Assembly: GCA_947247005.1 (NCBI GenBank) | Contig: OX365946.1 | Coordinates: forward strand, 51,796,734-51,860,733 | DNA: 64,000 bases | Reading direction: 5' to 3' | DNA from: Spisula solida | Taxonomy: Eukaryota; Mollusca; Bivalvia; Venerida; Mactridae | Shown: positions 27,346 to 39,134 of the stretch, in pieces | Layout: each line of letters opens with the position of its first letter | Numbering within the stretch: the stretch's first letter is position 1 | Notes under the pieces: generated by a model | What the model was told of the DNA's origin: nothing | Databases searched by the model: none | What the model saw: the letters and a program-made list of their open reading frames with translations, nothing else | Position numbers and translations under genes: made by a program

Positions 27346-28621
27346 CTATTTCATTAACATCCTTATAGTTTTATTCACTTTATCAAAGTGAAAAACTGTT
27401 TCCACCACAATATGCATGTCAAAAAAACATGGCGCAATTAATTCTTATTTTTTATTCTCGGAAATATATCCTAAATACAAATTATTCTCATAGTTGTATT
27501 ACAGGTGATTGAAAGCACACTTGGTACCCGTAGATCTATATTACACTACAGAAATTGTGTCCATACTTGTCCATTAATTCCTGAATATATCAAATCAAAG
27601 CGCTGTAAGTGCATCTTGAACAATTGACATCATGCGCCCATGACTTCTATATTATGTAATTATACAGCACTATATTTTAATACAAAAACTTGGCACAGCA
27701 TTATGCATATACGGCAACAGAATGCAAGTTCAACGTATCAAAATTATCTTTGTTGTTTCTTAAATCCATTATAGTATACATGAGATCGTTCATCACTACA
27801 CTATAAGGGAAATACACTGAAATGACCAAGGACAAACAATTTTCATTTAATACCAATATAACTGAACCATCTCAGATAACAACAAAGGCACTGGAACAAA
27901 TTACAGAAATATTGTCAAACAAAAGATGAATGAAGTTCAGTAACTCTGCAATAAAAATGGTCATTTACACGTTGATAATTTGGTCTGTACAATCACTAAT
28001 AAACGAGAGTTTATCACCATTTATGGGTGTTGAAGACGTCACAGAACCATGATAAACGTTAAGATACCACTTTGAGCTGATACCGCTCAGCTAAAATAGC
28101 CTAATATCGCTATATTCAGGATTAATTAACTTGCATATATTGACCACATTATGTTCAATTTTCAATATTTTCAATTTCTAAACTATAGTAACCCGAGTGA
28201 GTACCTGGACATTTTGACTGAATGAGACATTTTAATTTTGTCATGCTTAGTCCTGACTTTCTCATAGTATTCTAAGCAGAACTCGGGGGAATTATTGTGT
28301 CCACAAGATGCCTAAGATTTGATTTGTTGATGGACCTTCATCATTTTAGCCAATTTATCCATGTTTGACCTTGACCTTGAGTATCATCAATATCAACATT
28401 CAGGGGCTTTGGTTTCATATAAAATCCACTGAGAACTACAGCTTTGTTACAGTTTTCCTATATAATTCGGTCTAGTACCCGGCATATAAGTTTTAAGGAA
28501 GAAGAACACAGGTCAGACACTCAGAATCTGATGGACGGTTACAGTAGGAGCAGTACCATAAGTTCACTAGTTCTATGGTAATCAACCGAGATTCAATTAA
28601 AACAACAAGAACCACAGATAC

Positions 28622-28669
28622 CTACCAAAGCTGGCATCGTAGATACTCTCCTCATCTTGTTGAAGGAGG
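28622..28669 (-). CDS. Candidate 44-48-nt micro-exon (hypothesis)
   Basis: Minus strand, acceptor GATATTACCAG, with two overlapping donors (TTTG|GTAGGT ending at 28626, or GGTAG|GTATCT ending at 28622). The open frame reads LLQQDEESIYDASFG. The choice of donor decides which frame of the 27305-27345 candidate would be used. Confidence 0.2.
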
Positions 28670-29454
28670 CTGGTAATATCATGAAATATTGATGGCAGTC
28701 AAGACTTCACATCACACAAACTATAACATCTTTCATTTCTTGCACAATATTTTAGTACAGAATTGAATTCAGTTTACAAATCCAGGCAAAAACAGCTTAG
28801 TGAAGTCACAAAACTTTAAAATGTCAATTGCTGTAACAACAATGTTAGTTTCAGAATACTGTTATAATACAACATATTTTGTAAAACATGTTTTTATTAG
28901 TCGAAATAGTTATGAAATAGTTAAAGAGTAATCACACTTAAAGTTGATTGGTTAATATTTTGTAAAACATGTTTTCATTGGCTGACAAGAAAATCACTGA
29001 TCACTGATGTAAACAGTTTGTACAAGTAGCATTAGAAAATACTTCTGAATGTTTTAAGGTAAACATCAAGCTCGTCCTAATTGACAGAGCCGATTATCCT
29101 GAGATCAAAATATTGTCAAATGTAATAGTGTTGACCTGGTGAGGAGGGGTGACACAATAGTGTTGACCTAGAGTGGAGAGGTGACACAGCAAATCTTGAC
29201 CTAAATTCTTACATTAATACTTGAATACCAATCCTAGGGTGCGTCTCAATCACGAAAATATAATCTGATGAAAATCACAGCAGTGGAGGGACTACGGTAT
29301 TGTAATCAACATTGTTACGTCTTAACCGACATTTGTTCCAGTATGCTAACAATGTCCCACATCAACAAAACGTAACATCATGCTGACCAAATAATCTCAT
29401 TGGCAAGTCCATTTTCAGAAATTGCAAATAAATGATTAACTCAAGAAATATTTA

Positions 29455-30030
29455 CACAATATTACATCGAAACTGCACAAAACTGCAATATCACATCGGA
29501 ATTGCACAAAATCACAGAGTAGTAGCATCAAAACTGCACATAGTCACAATGTTGCATCAAAACTGAATAAAATAAGTGTTGCATTGAAACTGCATAAATT
29601 ATATCAAAACTGCACAAAATCACGATTTCCAATCAAAACTGCGCAAAACTACATTTAAACTGCACTAATGCATGATGTCCCATCGAAACTGCACAAAATT
29701 ACCTCAACATTGCACAAAATCACGATTTCCAATCGAAACTGCACAAAACTACATTAAAACTGCACAAAATCATGATGTCGCATCAAAACTGAACAAAATA
29801 AGAATTGCATTGAAATTGCATAAATTACATCAAAACTGCACAAAATCAAGATGTCCCATCGATCCTGCAAACAATCCCAATGTCCCATCGAAACTGCACT
29901 CAATTACATCCCAACTGCACAAAATCAGTGTCACAAAAAAACAGCACAACATCCTTATGTGATATTGTACCACAAAAAACTGCGTAAAATCACAATGTCA
30001 TAAAGCCACATGGAAACTGCACAAAAACAC
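29455..30030 (+). repeat. Degenerate tandem repeat around 'aaactgcacaaaatca'
   Basis: About 18 diverged copies built on AAACTGCACAAAATCACRAT and CCCATCG, with variable spacing (roughly 20-32 bp). The open frame at 29672-29962 is translated repeat. Confidence 0.85.
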
Positions 30031-30517
30031 AACTCGACATGAAATCTGCCCTAGATAATATCAGAACCTTCACTTAAACATCTAATTAATATCTTCATTG
30101 AATCTCATTATAATAAATATGACACACATTAGCCCTGATCCGAGTACAGTAAAGCAATAGAAATGAAAATCTATTAAAACTGTATCATGATAAAAGAAAT
30201 ATTGTCGGATTTCAAAATTAAATTATTTTAGAAAACCGGTTTTAATTCAAAAAGTAAAGGTTTCAAATTTAACCGCAGAGCTAATGAAAATGTACCAGGT
30301 AGATTTTTTACAATATTTATACAAAGTAGTTTTAACTAATTGAAGTGGACTATATACATAATGAATAGAAAATGTTTCAACATAGATTCTATCACTTCTG
30401 CTGGTATTTGAAATGTAATTGAATCACATGACAGGTTAGGGTAACATGTATACTAACAAGCTGACATTTTTGGGGACAAAAAATTAAACAAAATTTCTTA
30501 TGAAAGGAAAGACATGT

Positions 30518-30758
30518 ATATATAGTCTGGAGAATTTGACAAGACTCTCAACCTTTTATTAGCATGATTTAACCGCCAATATATTGTCTATATTTATAAT
30601 CCTGGTTGTATGTATTCATTAGCGGGAAGTTTCACGAGGACGAAATCTAAAGGACCAATATTGCACTATTTGCTCGCAGAAATTTATATATTCAACACAA
30701 GCAACTTGTAGAATTCATGCATAAAGGTCGGGATCATGTTTAATTCTCTGAGCTATAA
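30518..30758 (+). mobile_element. MITE of the TATAGTCC family, copy 4
   Basis: Starts TATAGTCTGGAGAATTTGAC, ends AATTCTCTGAGCTATAAT, with 'aaatctaaaggaccaata' and 'catgcataaaggtcggg' inside. About 240 bp and complete. Confidence 0.85.
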
Positions 30759-30914
30759 TCAAGGGAAAGGATAAAGATAAGCTAGACATTGAACATCCAA
30801 TCAAACATAGCTTAAATAATCAGTACTTGTCTTAAATTAAACTTCAATTTTGTTAATTAGATGCACAGAAAAATATTAGAAAGCGGGTGCACTGTGATGA
30901 TTGCTTTGCAGTTT

Positions 30915-31075
30915 GTTTGGTATGCAGTTTGTCTAAGGTCAGAATAACCTTGACCTGCGACCTAAAAATCAATAGGGGTCATTCATGTCACTTACAGGTC
31001 AAAACTAACTTACATACCAAGTTTGAAGATCTGCCACTTTGTTCAGCAGTGACAGATTGGAAACCATAATGATAT
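30915..31075 (+). repeat. Dispersed 'aaggtcagaataaccttgacct' repeat
   Basis: Reads like the common molluscan repeat with 'ccttgacctgcgacctaaaaatcaataggggtc' and 'cataccaagtttga'. A related copy is at about 55720-55830. The short open frame across it is incidental. Confidence 0.6.
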
Positions 31076-31639
31076 ATATCGACCAACAGACCGTTGACAT
31101 GAATTTGAACTAAAACATCAACTAAGAATATGGTGTGTTCAATCCAAACTTTTAATTAACTTAGTCAAATACCGAAATATGACATGAAATTCCTTATTAC
31201 ACTGAATTCAATGTCAATAATATCCGTGCAGACGGAAATGATTCATTAAGAAATTCACCCCTCCTTCTAGCTACACAAATTGACAAATCATATAGTACCA
31301 TAGCCTTATATCTTATAAATAAGCGGAAGAACTCATCAATTTATTGAACTATCTTGACATTTTGGCCTTTTTATCACAAAATGACATCTTTAGAACTCGA
31401 TTTGTGAGCGACAAATATCAGAATGATGGGTTGAAAAAATTATAAGAAATTGTCAAAAGATAATCCCTGACCCCTATTCTAATATGTTTCCATATGTAAG
31501 TTAAAGTGTACTTTGGTTTTCGGTGAAACTATTTATGACAGATAAATTTGATCTATTTAAGATGACACTTTAATATTTGTGCCAATACAGTTATTGGTAT
31601 ATCATAAATAATCTAATATCACAAGCATCCTAAATTAAA

Positions 31640-32070
31640 ATCACGCAATTGTAATAAGTGTTTCGGGCGAGACTTGAAAACCGAGGACAGGTAACCAGTA
31701 TATGACACTTTTCATTAGCTCAATTAAAAGAAGCAGGGATGCTCCTGCAATCATCCAACAAGAGCACCGCCTATGAGTGCTGGACGCTCGACTTTTTCGT
31801 ACTTGATAGTAACCTGGCTTATCTGCGAGTGAAAATTCTAAGAATAACAAGGGCAGATAACTCATAAATATAGGTTACAGGGTTACCAGCCTTGTCTGCA
31901 TGGACTCCCCTTGTGATGGTGAATAACTATGTTGATTTTCAAGTGGATACCTTTGATAGTCTTTGAGAAAAGGACTCTGACAATAAACTTAACCAAGGCA
32001 CATGTAGATGCTGATGCAGACGCACACGAGCCTGTCACAACAATAGCTCTACTTTTTGTGTTTGAAATGT
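31640..32070 (-). repeat. Dispersed repeat with decoy open frame
   Basis: Contains 'aaggactctgacaataaacttaacc' followed by 'gatgctgatgcagacgcac', a decayed form of the repeat tail widespread in marine molluscs. The minus-strand frame at 31641-31865 and an apparent exon at about 31897-31985 lie inside it and were not accepted as genes. Confidence 0.45.
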
Positions 32071-32560
32071 CCAGCTAAAAATTGTTTAAACCCTCTACAA
32101 ATGCACAATTTTACAGGTGGTGAAGTAATAAACTTGCGACCTGAGACCTTGTCCCCCTCGGAAGTGGATGTTAAATTCTGTAGTCAAATAATGTGAAAGG
32201 AACTGAAAATGTACAAATACTTGTAATCCTTGAAAGGGAGATATTTTAACAAAAATCAAGTTACAATATTGCCCAAGGAAGTTTGGGTGTGAGTGACCTT
32301 TTTGAACTAATTATATAAATTATTTTAATGAATGTCAAAATGTTTTTTGGGTATATTAGTAGCAAATTCATTTAACCTTTGTTACGATAAAATCTGACAC
32401 ACATTTTCTCGCATTGTATGAGTTTAAAAGATAAGGAGTAATAAGGAAAAATCTTAAATTTCAAACAATTAAATTACATGAGTAACAATATAGTAACAAA
32501 ATATGTTGGGTCAATTTCACCCTAAAAAGTACTAATTCAACTGACAAGTTTTCTCTTCAG

Positions 32561-32767
32561 TGGATGTATGTTCATGACCATGGGATTATTATATGTATGT
32601 CAAAATGGGAGGATCGTTTTAGGGCGTGCCATCTTGCATTAAATTTCTATAGAACACGTGAACGGGTAATAAACTCTGTGGGGGAGAAACATATTAAGTG
32701 TCCTTCTGTACGAAACATTATAAATATAAATTCAACAAGCAGTATAAATAATTGGAATCATCAATGA
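32561..32767 (+). CDS. Candidate terminal exon on the plus strand, unknown protein (68 codons)
   Basis: A strong acceptor (TTTTCTCTTCAG) is followed by an open frame to a TGA at 32765-32767. It reads WMYVHDHGIIICMSKWEDRF at the start, then a basic Arg-rich stretch and a KHIKCPSVRNIININ segment. Residue use looks more protein-like than in most open frames here. No upstream exon was found on this strand and no family is recognised. It may be a fragment of a mobile-element or captured gene, or a chance frame. Confidence 0.25.
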   Translation, partial: WMYVHDHGIIICMSKWEDRFRACHLALNFYRTRERVINSVGEKHIKCPSVRNIININSTSSINNWNHQ

Positions 32768-33942
32768 CGGAGCAGTCATGAATGAGATTTTCGTACTTGG
32801 TTAAAATGTTTGCGCTCATTATCAACCATTATAGGCCCATCCAATTTTTAAATTTATACCAAAGATGTCGGTTAATACTTATAAATTATAACCACTTCAG
32901 ACACTCAATTATCTGCGTAATTTCACAATTTCATTTCTCATACTCATTCATAAGTCTAATACACTTTATACATTATAATTTATTCAAATCTACAGTATAC
33001 AGGTATATCCACAATAAAATTTTGTATTCAATATTGACATAATCGCTGCATTTAAACAACTGCAAAAAGTAGTATGTCCCCATTTGATATTTTTTTCTTA
33101 AGGAATTCGGAAACAAGTTCACTCAATAGTCTACTATATATAAGTGTAAATCCTCACATAGAATTTCAAATATATTTATACCACCCATAGCTATAAATTA
33201 GTTTCAATACATTTAGTAATAATAACGACTTTATTTACTGACTAATGTGTGATATATTAACAAGGTTGAAAGGTAGTTTTCGTACCAAGGGAAGTAATAT
33301 TTTTTTATAATAAATATAGGATATCAAGAGTAGTCCCCCTTTAGACTTTAATTTCTTACACTGCTTAGGCAATTGAGATGGTAAAGTGACCACCCTGATT
33401 ATGTGTCAAGCTAGTCAGACAAGTAACTATGAACTAGATGATGTTTTTATGAAATATTTTATATTTTGCCGAGATCATGAGATCATATTTTGCTCTTGAT
33501 TATCAACCAGTGTTTAGAAATGACAAAGGGAGGTAATATTTCTAACTATGTGAGTACAAGTGGAGTTGTCTCCTATGAGGGTCATATAAAAAATGCAATT
33601 ATAAATTGTCAAGTATTTCAGAACAATTAAAGGCACATAAATACCACAAAACTTCAGTGATGCTTGTATAACAGGTTTATAACAGGAATATTCACGACAC
33701 GTACCGTAGGTACAATCATAGAGAAAAGTATCAAAATGCATTTGAATAGAAATATGTCAGAAAAAGCTTTATGTAGCTATTGTAACTAATTTTTCCGACA
33801 ATAAATAAATATATATTTGAACAGAATTTGCTAGATGATTCTAATTGTGTCGTTATGCAGTCAATATGAGCACAAGTATCAAATATACAGACAACCCAAT
33901 TTGTCCAAATCCGATAGATTTTAACCATATTTTGTTACCAAT
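32768..33942. other. AT-rich non-coding stretch
   Basis: Nothing recognised. Open frames at 32782-33042 and 33514-33928 are hydrophobic AT-rich frames without signals. Confidence 0.45.
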
Positions 33943-34047
33943 CATGGTTTACACTCTTTATTTATCAGCGTTTCGGCCTGAGCCTTTTTTGTGTGTTTTA
34001 AAAAAGCCTCAGGCCGAAATGCTGATAAATAAAGAGCGCAAACCATG
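33943..34047. repeat. ~105-bp near-perfect hairpin
   Basis: Left arm CATGGTTTACACTCTTTATT ... TTTCGGCCTGAGCC and right arm GCCTCAGGCCGAAATGCTGA ... GCAAACCATG pair over about 45 bp with only a few mismatches, around an A/T-only loop. No related copy was seen in the window. Confidence 0.9.
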
Positions 34048-34117
34048 AGTGGTTTTTATTAACAATTCCCTATGGAATGTAATCAAAGTCATACTTAAGT
34101 TGAGCGACAATTCCCAT

Positions 34118-34455
34118 GGAAGGGACCTGCTCAGAACTGGCAAAAGAAGAAGAACTTGCTCAGAACTGGCAAAAGAAGAGGGACCTGCTCAGTACTGGCA
34201 AAAGAAGAGGGACCTGCTCAGTACTGGCAAAAGAAGAGGGACCTGCTCAGTACTGGCAAAAGAAGAGGGACCTGCTCAGTACTAGAGGGACCAGCTCAGT
34301 ACTAGAGGGACCTGCTCAGAACTAGAGGGACCGGCTCAGTACTAGAGGGACCTGCTCAGTACTAGAGGGACCTGCTCAGAACTAGAGGGACCTGCTCAGT
34401 ACTAGAGGGACCTGCTCAGTACTAGAGGGACCTGCTCAGTACTGGCAAAAGAAGA
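34118..34455 (+). repeat. Compound 30-bp / 20-bp tandem repeat
   Basis: The left part repeats a 30-bp unit (GACCTGCTCAGTACTGGCAA plus AAGAAGAGG). From about 34278 the unit shortens to 20 bp (AGAGGGACCTGCTCAGTACT) by loss of GGCAAAAGAA, then one long unit returns at the end. Confidence 0.93.
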
Positions 34456-35130
34456 AGAACAGCAAACTTACGCTAGAAGATCTAGATGATCAGGGATTCA
34501 TGGATTTATAACTTCGTATTCCTATTGAGACATTACCTAAACCTCTAGTCCAATTCACTTTCTGTTAAAATATCCACATATATATGCACTTGTTCATCTC
34601 CACACCAAAAATGAGAGAGGAGTCACAAAGACAGACAAATAAAGGTCCAACAATCTGGGGACACAATGATACTCCCTATGACTATTCATAACTAACTCCC
34701 CTTTTTCTAATGCTTTTCAATTTGTGGTCATATTCACTCAATTCAAGGGGATTATTTCAACCTGCTTGTTCATTTAACCACCATGATACCCCACTAAGGT
34801 TATTCAGGGTCACTAGACCATACATAAATAGGGGTCAATCAATCAATGATTTATTGATTGATTTTTGACATTCCTTCAAATCTGACTGATTTTCCTATTC
34901 AATAAAGTCTCACTTTTTTTAAGATATAACTGGTATTTTATCATTTTTTTTCAATACTAATAAATGGTGGTAAAAATAAAACTGATGTCAAAAAGATTAG
35001 TTGTAGAAATATTTCACACTGGCTTATTCAACTGACATCAAGATTAGTGACAAAAAAGGAAGTCATATCTGGTGGAATGTCAAGTAAAAAAGCAAAACAA
35101 GAGCTATCATACACTTGACCTTTCGGAAGG

Positions 35131-35249
35131 GCTGTTTCGTGGAGCAGGTTACAGTCTGGTTCCCGTCCCAAGCCCATGACACTTCTATAGTTCTACTCCT
35201 GCAATATTAGGAAAGAGAACCAGACTGTAACCTGTTCCACGAAACATCC
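35131..35249. repeat. Hairpin with 30-bp arms
   Basis: TGTTTCGTGGAGCAGGTTAC and following TCTGGTTC pair with GAACCAGACTGTAACCTG and TTCCACGAAACA, with one mismatch in 30 and a loop of about 55 bp. Possibly a tiny foldback element. Confidence 0.85.
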
Positions 35250-35494
35250 CAGTTCTCCAAAAGGTTCCCTGAAAGTGATCAGTACCCCCAATAGATAAAG
35301 TTTGACAGAATTGGCCTGAGACATTAGCATATTCTGTGACATTACTTTGTTAATCACTGGCTACCAGTATTTTTAATAAAATCAACATTCCGACGTGTTT
35401 AACAACAGACGATGGGTATATCCACAAAGGCACTGTTTTATCAAAACTCTTACGGAAATCGTTAACGTACAATCAAATTAAAAAAAAAAAAATT

Positions 35495-35759
35495 GTTTAC
35501 AGTGGTAAATGGAGGTGCATGCAATACTTATAATGATTCAGTTAATGAACTCCTACAAACCATATCCATCACCAATTTGCAGTTGTTAAAGAATTATAAA
35601 GATTTAAAATTTGAGCGTAACTTGAAGATTTTGATAAAGTGCTTCGATAAAACAGTACCAAAGACCTTGCCAAAGTTTAATCAGTCTCAGGTCCAACCTG
35701 TCAAACTTTTGTCCCAGCACAGCAACTCCTGCATCGAGGCTATATCTATTATGCTTTAA
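35495..35759 (+). other. Orphan open frame upstream of the 51-bp repeat
   Basis: A TTGTTTACAG acceptor-like sequence precedes an open frame of about 85 codons reading ...NDSVNELLQTISITNLQLLK and ...CFDKTVPKTLPKFNQSQ, then running into the minisatellite. It has no partner exon or known domain. Confidence 0.15.
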
Positions 35760-36190
35760 TCTATAAAGAAATACAACTCCTGCATCCAGGGTATATCTAT
35801 TATGCTTTAATCTATAAAGAAATACAACTCCTGCTTCCAGGGTATATCTATTATGCTTCAATCTATAAAGATATACAACTCCTGCATCCAGGGTATATCT
35901 ATTATGCTTCAATCTATAAAGATATACAACTCCTGCATCCAGGGTCCTGATACACTGCTTCTCAGTTCCGTGAGAGAATTGTTCTGTTTTCATATGGCTC
36001 TGACGGAACTGAAAACCGATGTAACGCTCGGACGGAACTAAGATTGCATGTATCCTGGGTGTTACATTGGTTTTCAGTTCCATCAGAGCCATATGAAAAC
36101 AGAACACTTCTCTCACGGAACTGAAATGCGCTGTATCGGGACTCATACCGCGGGGTATAACTACTATACTTCAATCTATAAAGAAATACT
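35723..36190 (+). repeat. 51-bp minisatellite interrupted by a palindromic MITE
   Basis: Four to five units of 51 bp (CTCCTGCATCCAGGGTATAT ... AATCTATAAAGAAATACAA). The last unit is split: its left part ends at about 35942, the MITE follows, and 'ggggtataactactatacttcaatctataaag' continues after 36150. Confidence 0.9.
35943..36149. mobile_element. Palindromic ~210-bp MITE, copy 2, inside the 51-bp minisatellite
   Basis: Shares the 'cttctcagttccgt' and 'catatggctctgacggaactg' blocks in both orientations with the copies at 25833 and 57347. The right tip GGTATGAGTCCCGATACAGC (reverse strand) is fuller than the left tip. Insertion into an existing minisatellite unit dates it after the array. Confidence 0.88.
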
Positions 36191-37187
36191 GGCGTTTGTC
36201 TCACATTCATTTATGAAAAACATTTTAAGCTCGGTTAACTACTGTGATTATGGTACAAACCAGTGATGTTATCTTTTAATTTTATGCTTCAGACACTTAT
36301 CAATGTCCAGTATAAAACATCCTGACAACCACAACAATGCTGCAAGGATAAAATGGGTGGTAAACTCTTGTTTGAACTTTTAACTTTTTGATTGAATAAG
36401 AGCAACAATACATGTGGGGTAGTTTAATACAACAACAATAAAATCAAGGACAAAAGTGTCAGGGTGGACAATGCAGCATTCAACAAACATCAGTCATGAA
36501 AAAATTAAATACATCCAAACTACTTGTTACTTAGAATTTCAAACGTTTTCATACCCTTACTTGTCAACTGTCACAATGTAAGTGTTACTATTGCCCTCCT
36601 GATTTCAACACCCGTTCACAAATTTATGATTTTGGCTCAAATTCTAACAATTTTAAATAATATCTAGGGTGCATAATTTTATGCTTTTTGTAGGAGATGT
36701 ACTCAACAATTTCATTTCGGGCATCCAGCGTTTAAGTATAATAATTTTCCTATTAATTTTGTTATCATTTATTAAGGAAATTCAATCTAATTCTTGTTAA
36801 TCATCAGTTTATCATATTGGCCCATCTTTAACTACCGGGTATTATACTGGGTTCCTATTTGGTATTACTTAAGTTGATTAACATTAAAATCAAGCTAGAG
36901 TTATCTTAATAAATATCTAAATTTGTTCAAATCATAGCGATGATGAGTGGAAAGCCTTATATGGAGATCAGATACTATCCATGTCTTAAATATGGAAATA
37001 TTCTTCAAACAATCTGGCTAAAAATGGGAAAATTCCAAACAAGCTTCCTGTGTATGCGAAAAATTCACACAGGCCTTTTTATGCTCCTTATTCCATGTTA
37101 AAATACTTTTCTTTTCAAAAAAAATGCCGAGCATAGCCTTCATTGCTAGTCAGCTTTCTGCTGAAATATGGCATGCAAGTGAGAGCC
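36191..37187. other. AT-rich intron-like DNA
   Basis: No gene, RNA or clear repeat recognised. Confidence 0.45.
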
Positions 37188-37252
37188 ACCACCCATATTT
37201 GAACCTGGGCCGCAAGATTAGATTGCAAGCGCGCTAACAATTATTGAGCTAT
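37188..37252 (-). repeat. tRNA-like SINE head (minus strand)
   Basis: The minus strand reads ATAGCTCAATAATTGTTAGC with a B-box-like CCAGGTTCAAAT about 40 bases later. It does not fold as an intact tRNA, so it is read as a SINE or tRNA pseudogene. Confidence 0.45.
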
Positions 37253-37310
37253 GGAGGAAATTGATTGTTCTTAACTTGCGCACACGGCATGCAGAACATA
37301 CAAACACACT

Positions 37311-37803
37311 CATGGAATACCGACAATAAGCGTTTAGCAGATCAGTATCAATAACCATGGAATACCGACAATAAGCATTTAACCGATCAGTATCAATAAC
37401 CATGGAATACTGACTATAAGCATTTAGCAGATCAGCATCAATAACCATTGAATACCGACAATAAGCATTTAACCGATCAGTATCAATAACCATGGAATAC
37501 TGACTATAAGCATTTAGCAGATCAGCATCAATAACCATTGAATACCGACAATAAGCATTTAACCGATCAGTATCAATAACCATGGAAACCGACAATAAGC
37601 ATTTAACCGATCAGTATCAATAACCATGGAATACCGACAATAAGCATTTAACCGATCAGTATCAATAACCATGGAATACTGACTATAAGCGTTTAACCGA
37701 TCAGTATCAATAACCATGGAATACTGACTATAAGCGTTTAGCAGATCAGCATCAATAACCATGGAATACCGACTATAAGCATTTAACCGATCAGTATCAA
37801 TAA
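37311..37803 (+). repeat. 45-bp minisatellite, ~11 copies
   Basis: Unit GGAATACCGACAATAAGCAT plus TTAACCGATCAGTATCAATA plus ACCAT. Two versions alternate (CCGACAATAAGC/TTAACC and CTGACTATAAGC/TTAGCAG) in a partly regular order. Minus-strand frames translate to a 15-residue repeat with MVIDTDRLNAYCRYS. Confidence 0.94.
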
Positions 37804-38310
37804 ATGCTTTAACCATTGAATGCCATTCTTCCTCAATATCCCATCTATCAGCATTAATTACAATGCAAGTGAAATATTATGATACCAATCTAGGGTACCA
37901 TTAGATCCATTGACACTTCTTGTACCATTCCCATTATTTACCGCAAATATGTGTCAACGTCCACGCTGGACTTTATGCTTTAAGTATAGGTGTAATTTAA
38001 AATATGTTTACATCGGGGTAGGAAAATAGGTAATTTATTTAAACATGAATACATTAAATTGGTGTGATAAACACAGCATGATAGGATATCATTTACTCTA
38101 TACTGTGAATGGAGAATTCTATTCAAATGTAATGAAGCTGAAAGTAATGGAATTTGATGTTGAGCTGATATTGAAGGGGAGGTAATTGGTCAATTCTACC
38201 TTTTCAACTTTCCATATGCTGAACATTGACAATAGAAGAAAGGAACCGTCAAGGCCAAAATGTTCATGTTGTGTAGCTTAGCCACTTCTGTTAAACTTTA
38301 AAATACCTTA

Positions 38311-38502
38311 CAGGGATTCCACTAGCATCTAAATCTGAAGGGTCATTTTGATACTTTTTACTAAATTTTAACATTTTATAGACAAAATACCCATGATTTG
38401 ATGAGAAAATGACCCTTCAACCAAAATCTTGAGGGTCAAAATGTGGCTTTTTGGAAATTTCAAGAGACAAAACCCCCACTCCCGAGTCAAATGGAACTCC
38501 TG
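38311..38502. mobile_element. 192-bp TA-flanked MITE
   Basis: Ends CAGGGATTCCA and TGGAACTCCTG are imperfect inverted repeats, each flanked by TA. The inner part has 'gaagggtcattttgat' and 'aaatgacccttcaacc', also inverted. A decayed relative in reverse orientation lies at about 745-880. Confidence 0.7.
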
Positions 38503-38701
38503 TATTAATTGTATCAGCTTATTAGGTTGTACAAATCACGGATATGAACGGACATGGCATAGGAGCAAAAATTGAATCTATAGAGTATAGAGTTAATACC
38601 ATCCACCATGACCATGTTACAGGAACACAATATATCAAGGTCGGTACCTCCCAAGTGTCACGGTTTGAACCTGTTCACAGTATGGGTGAGGGAGTGTGTA
38701 G

Positions 38702-38768
38702 GCAGCCAGCTAGCTCAATCGGTAGAGTATTCGCCCGTCCCGGGTTCTAGCCCCGGTCTGGTTGCACA
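38702..38768 (+). repeat. tRNA-like SINE head (plus strand)
   Basis: A-box-like TAGCTCAATCGGTAGAG and B-box-like GGGTTCTAGCCCC are about 20 bases apart, closer than in a real tRNA, so the anticodon arm is deleted. Followed by 'aatctcaccctgtgaca'. Read as a SINE head or tRNA pseudogene, not a working tRNA. Confidence 0.6.
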
Positions 38769-39134
38769 TTAATCTCACCCTGTGACACTAGTATAAGAAA
38801 ATCAGAGGTATATGATGGGGAAAACAATTCATCAAACCAGTTTTATAAAGATGACAAATTAAAAGTAAATTGTCTGACAACAGCATGGAAAGTCAACATC
38901 TTTATGACAATAAAACTTCAAACCTTTTTTACTTGGACTATTCAAAAACGAAATTATTGTAACTGACTATAAATAGATGTAAAAAGAAATTATTGCAACT
39001 GACTATTAATGTATGTATGTGTCAGATGATAGGAACCTAGTTTGATAAAAAAACACTTACCAATTATACAAAAATAAAATTCCAAAATTACACAGAATTA
39101 TTAAACTGTGGCCAAAAAATCACATGCAACTTAC

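Noticed and set aside
31897..31985. Minus-strand exon-like segment with acceptor TTATTGTCAG and donor CTG|GTAACC
   Set aside because: It overlaps a dispersed molluscan repeat ('aaggactctgacaataaacttaacc'), and its donor is poor.
34466..34520. Minus-strand donor TAGC|GTAAGT suggesting an exon
   Set aside because: All three frames stop just before the donor and no acceptor is evident; at best a non-coding exon.
35604..36146. 180-codon minus-strand frame
   Set aside because: Composed of the 51-bp minisatellite and the palindromic MITE; open only because the unit is a multiple of three.
37218..37816. Repeat protein frames with MVIDTDRLNAYCRYS
   Set aside because: Translation of the 45-bp minisatellite, broken by a frameshift near 37585.
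38702..38768. Functional tRNA gene
   Set aside because: The A and B boxes are too close and the anticodon arm is missing, so it is a SINE head or pseudogene.
39058..39120. Minus-strand donor ATTG|GTAAGT
   Set aside because: Preceding sequence has stops in every frame.
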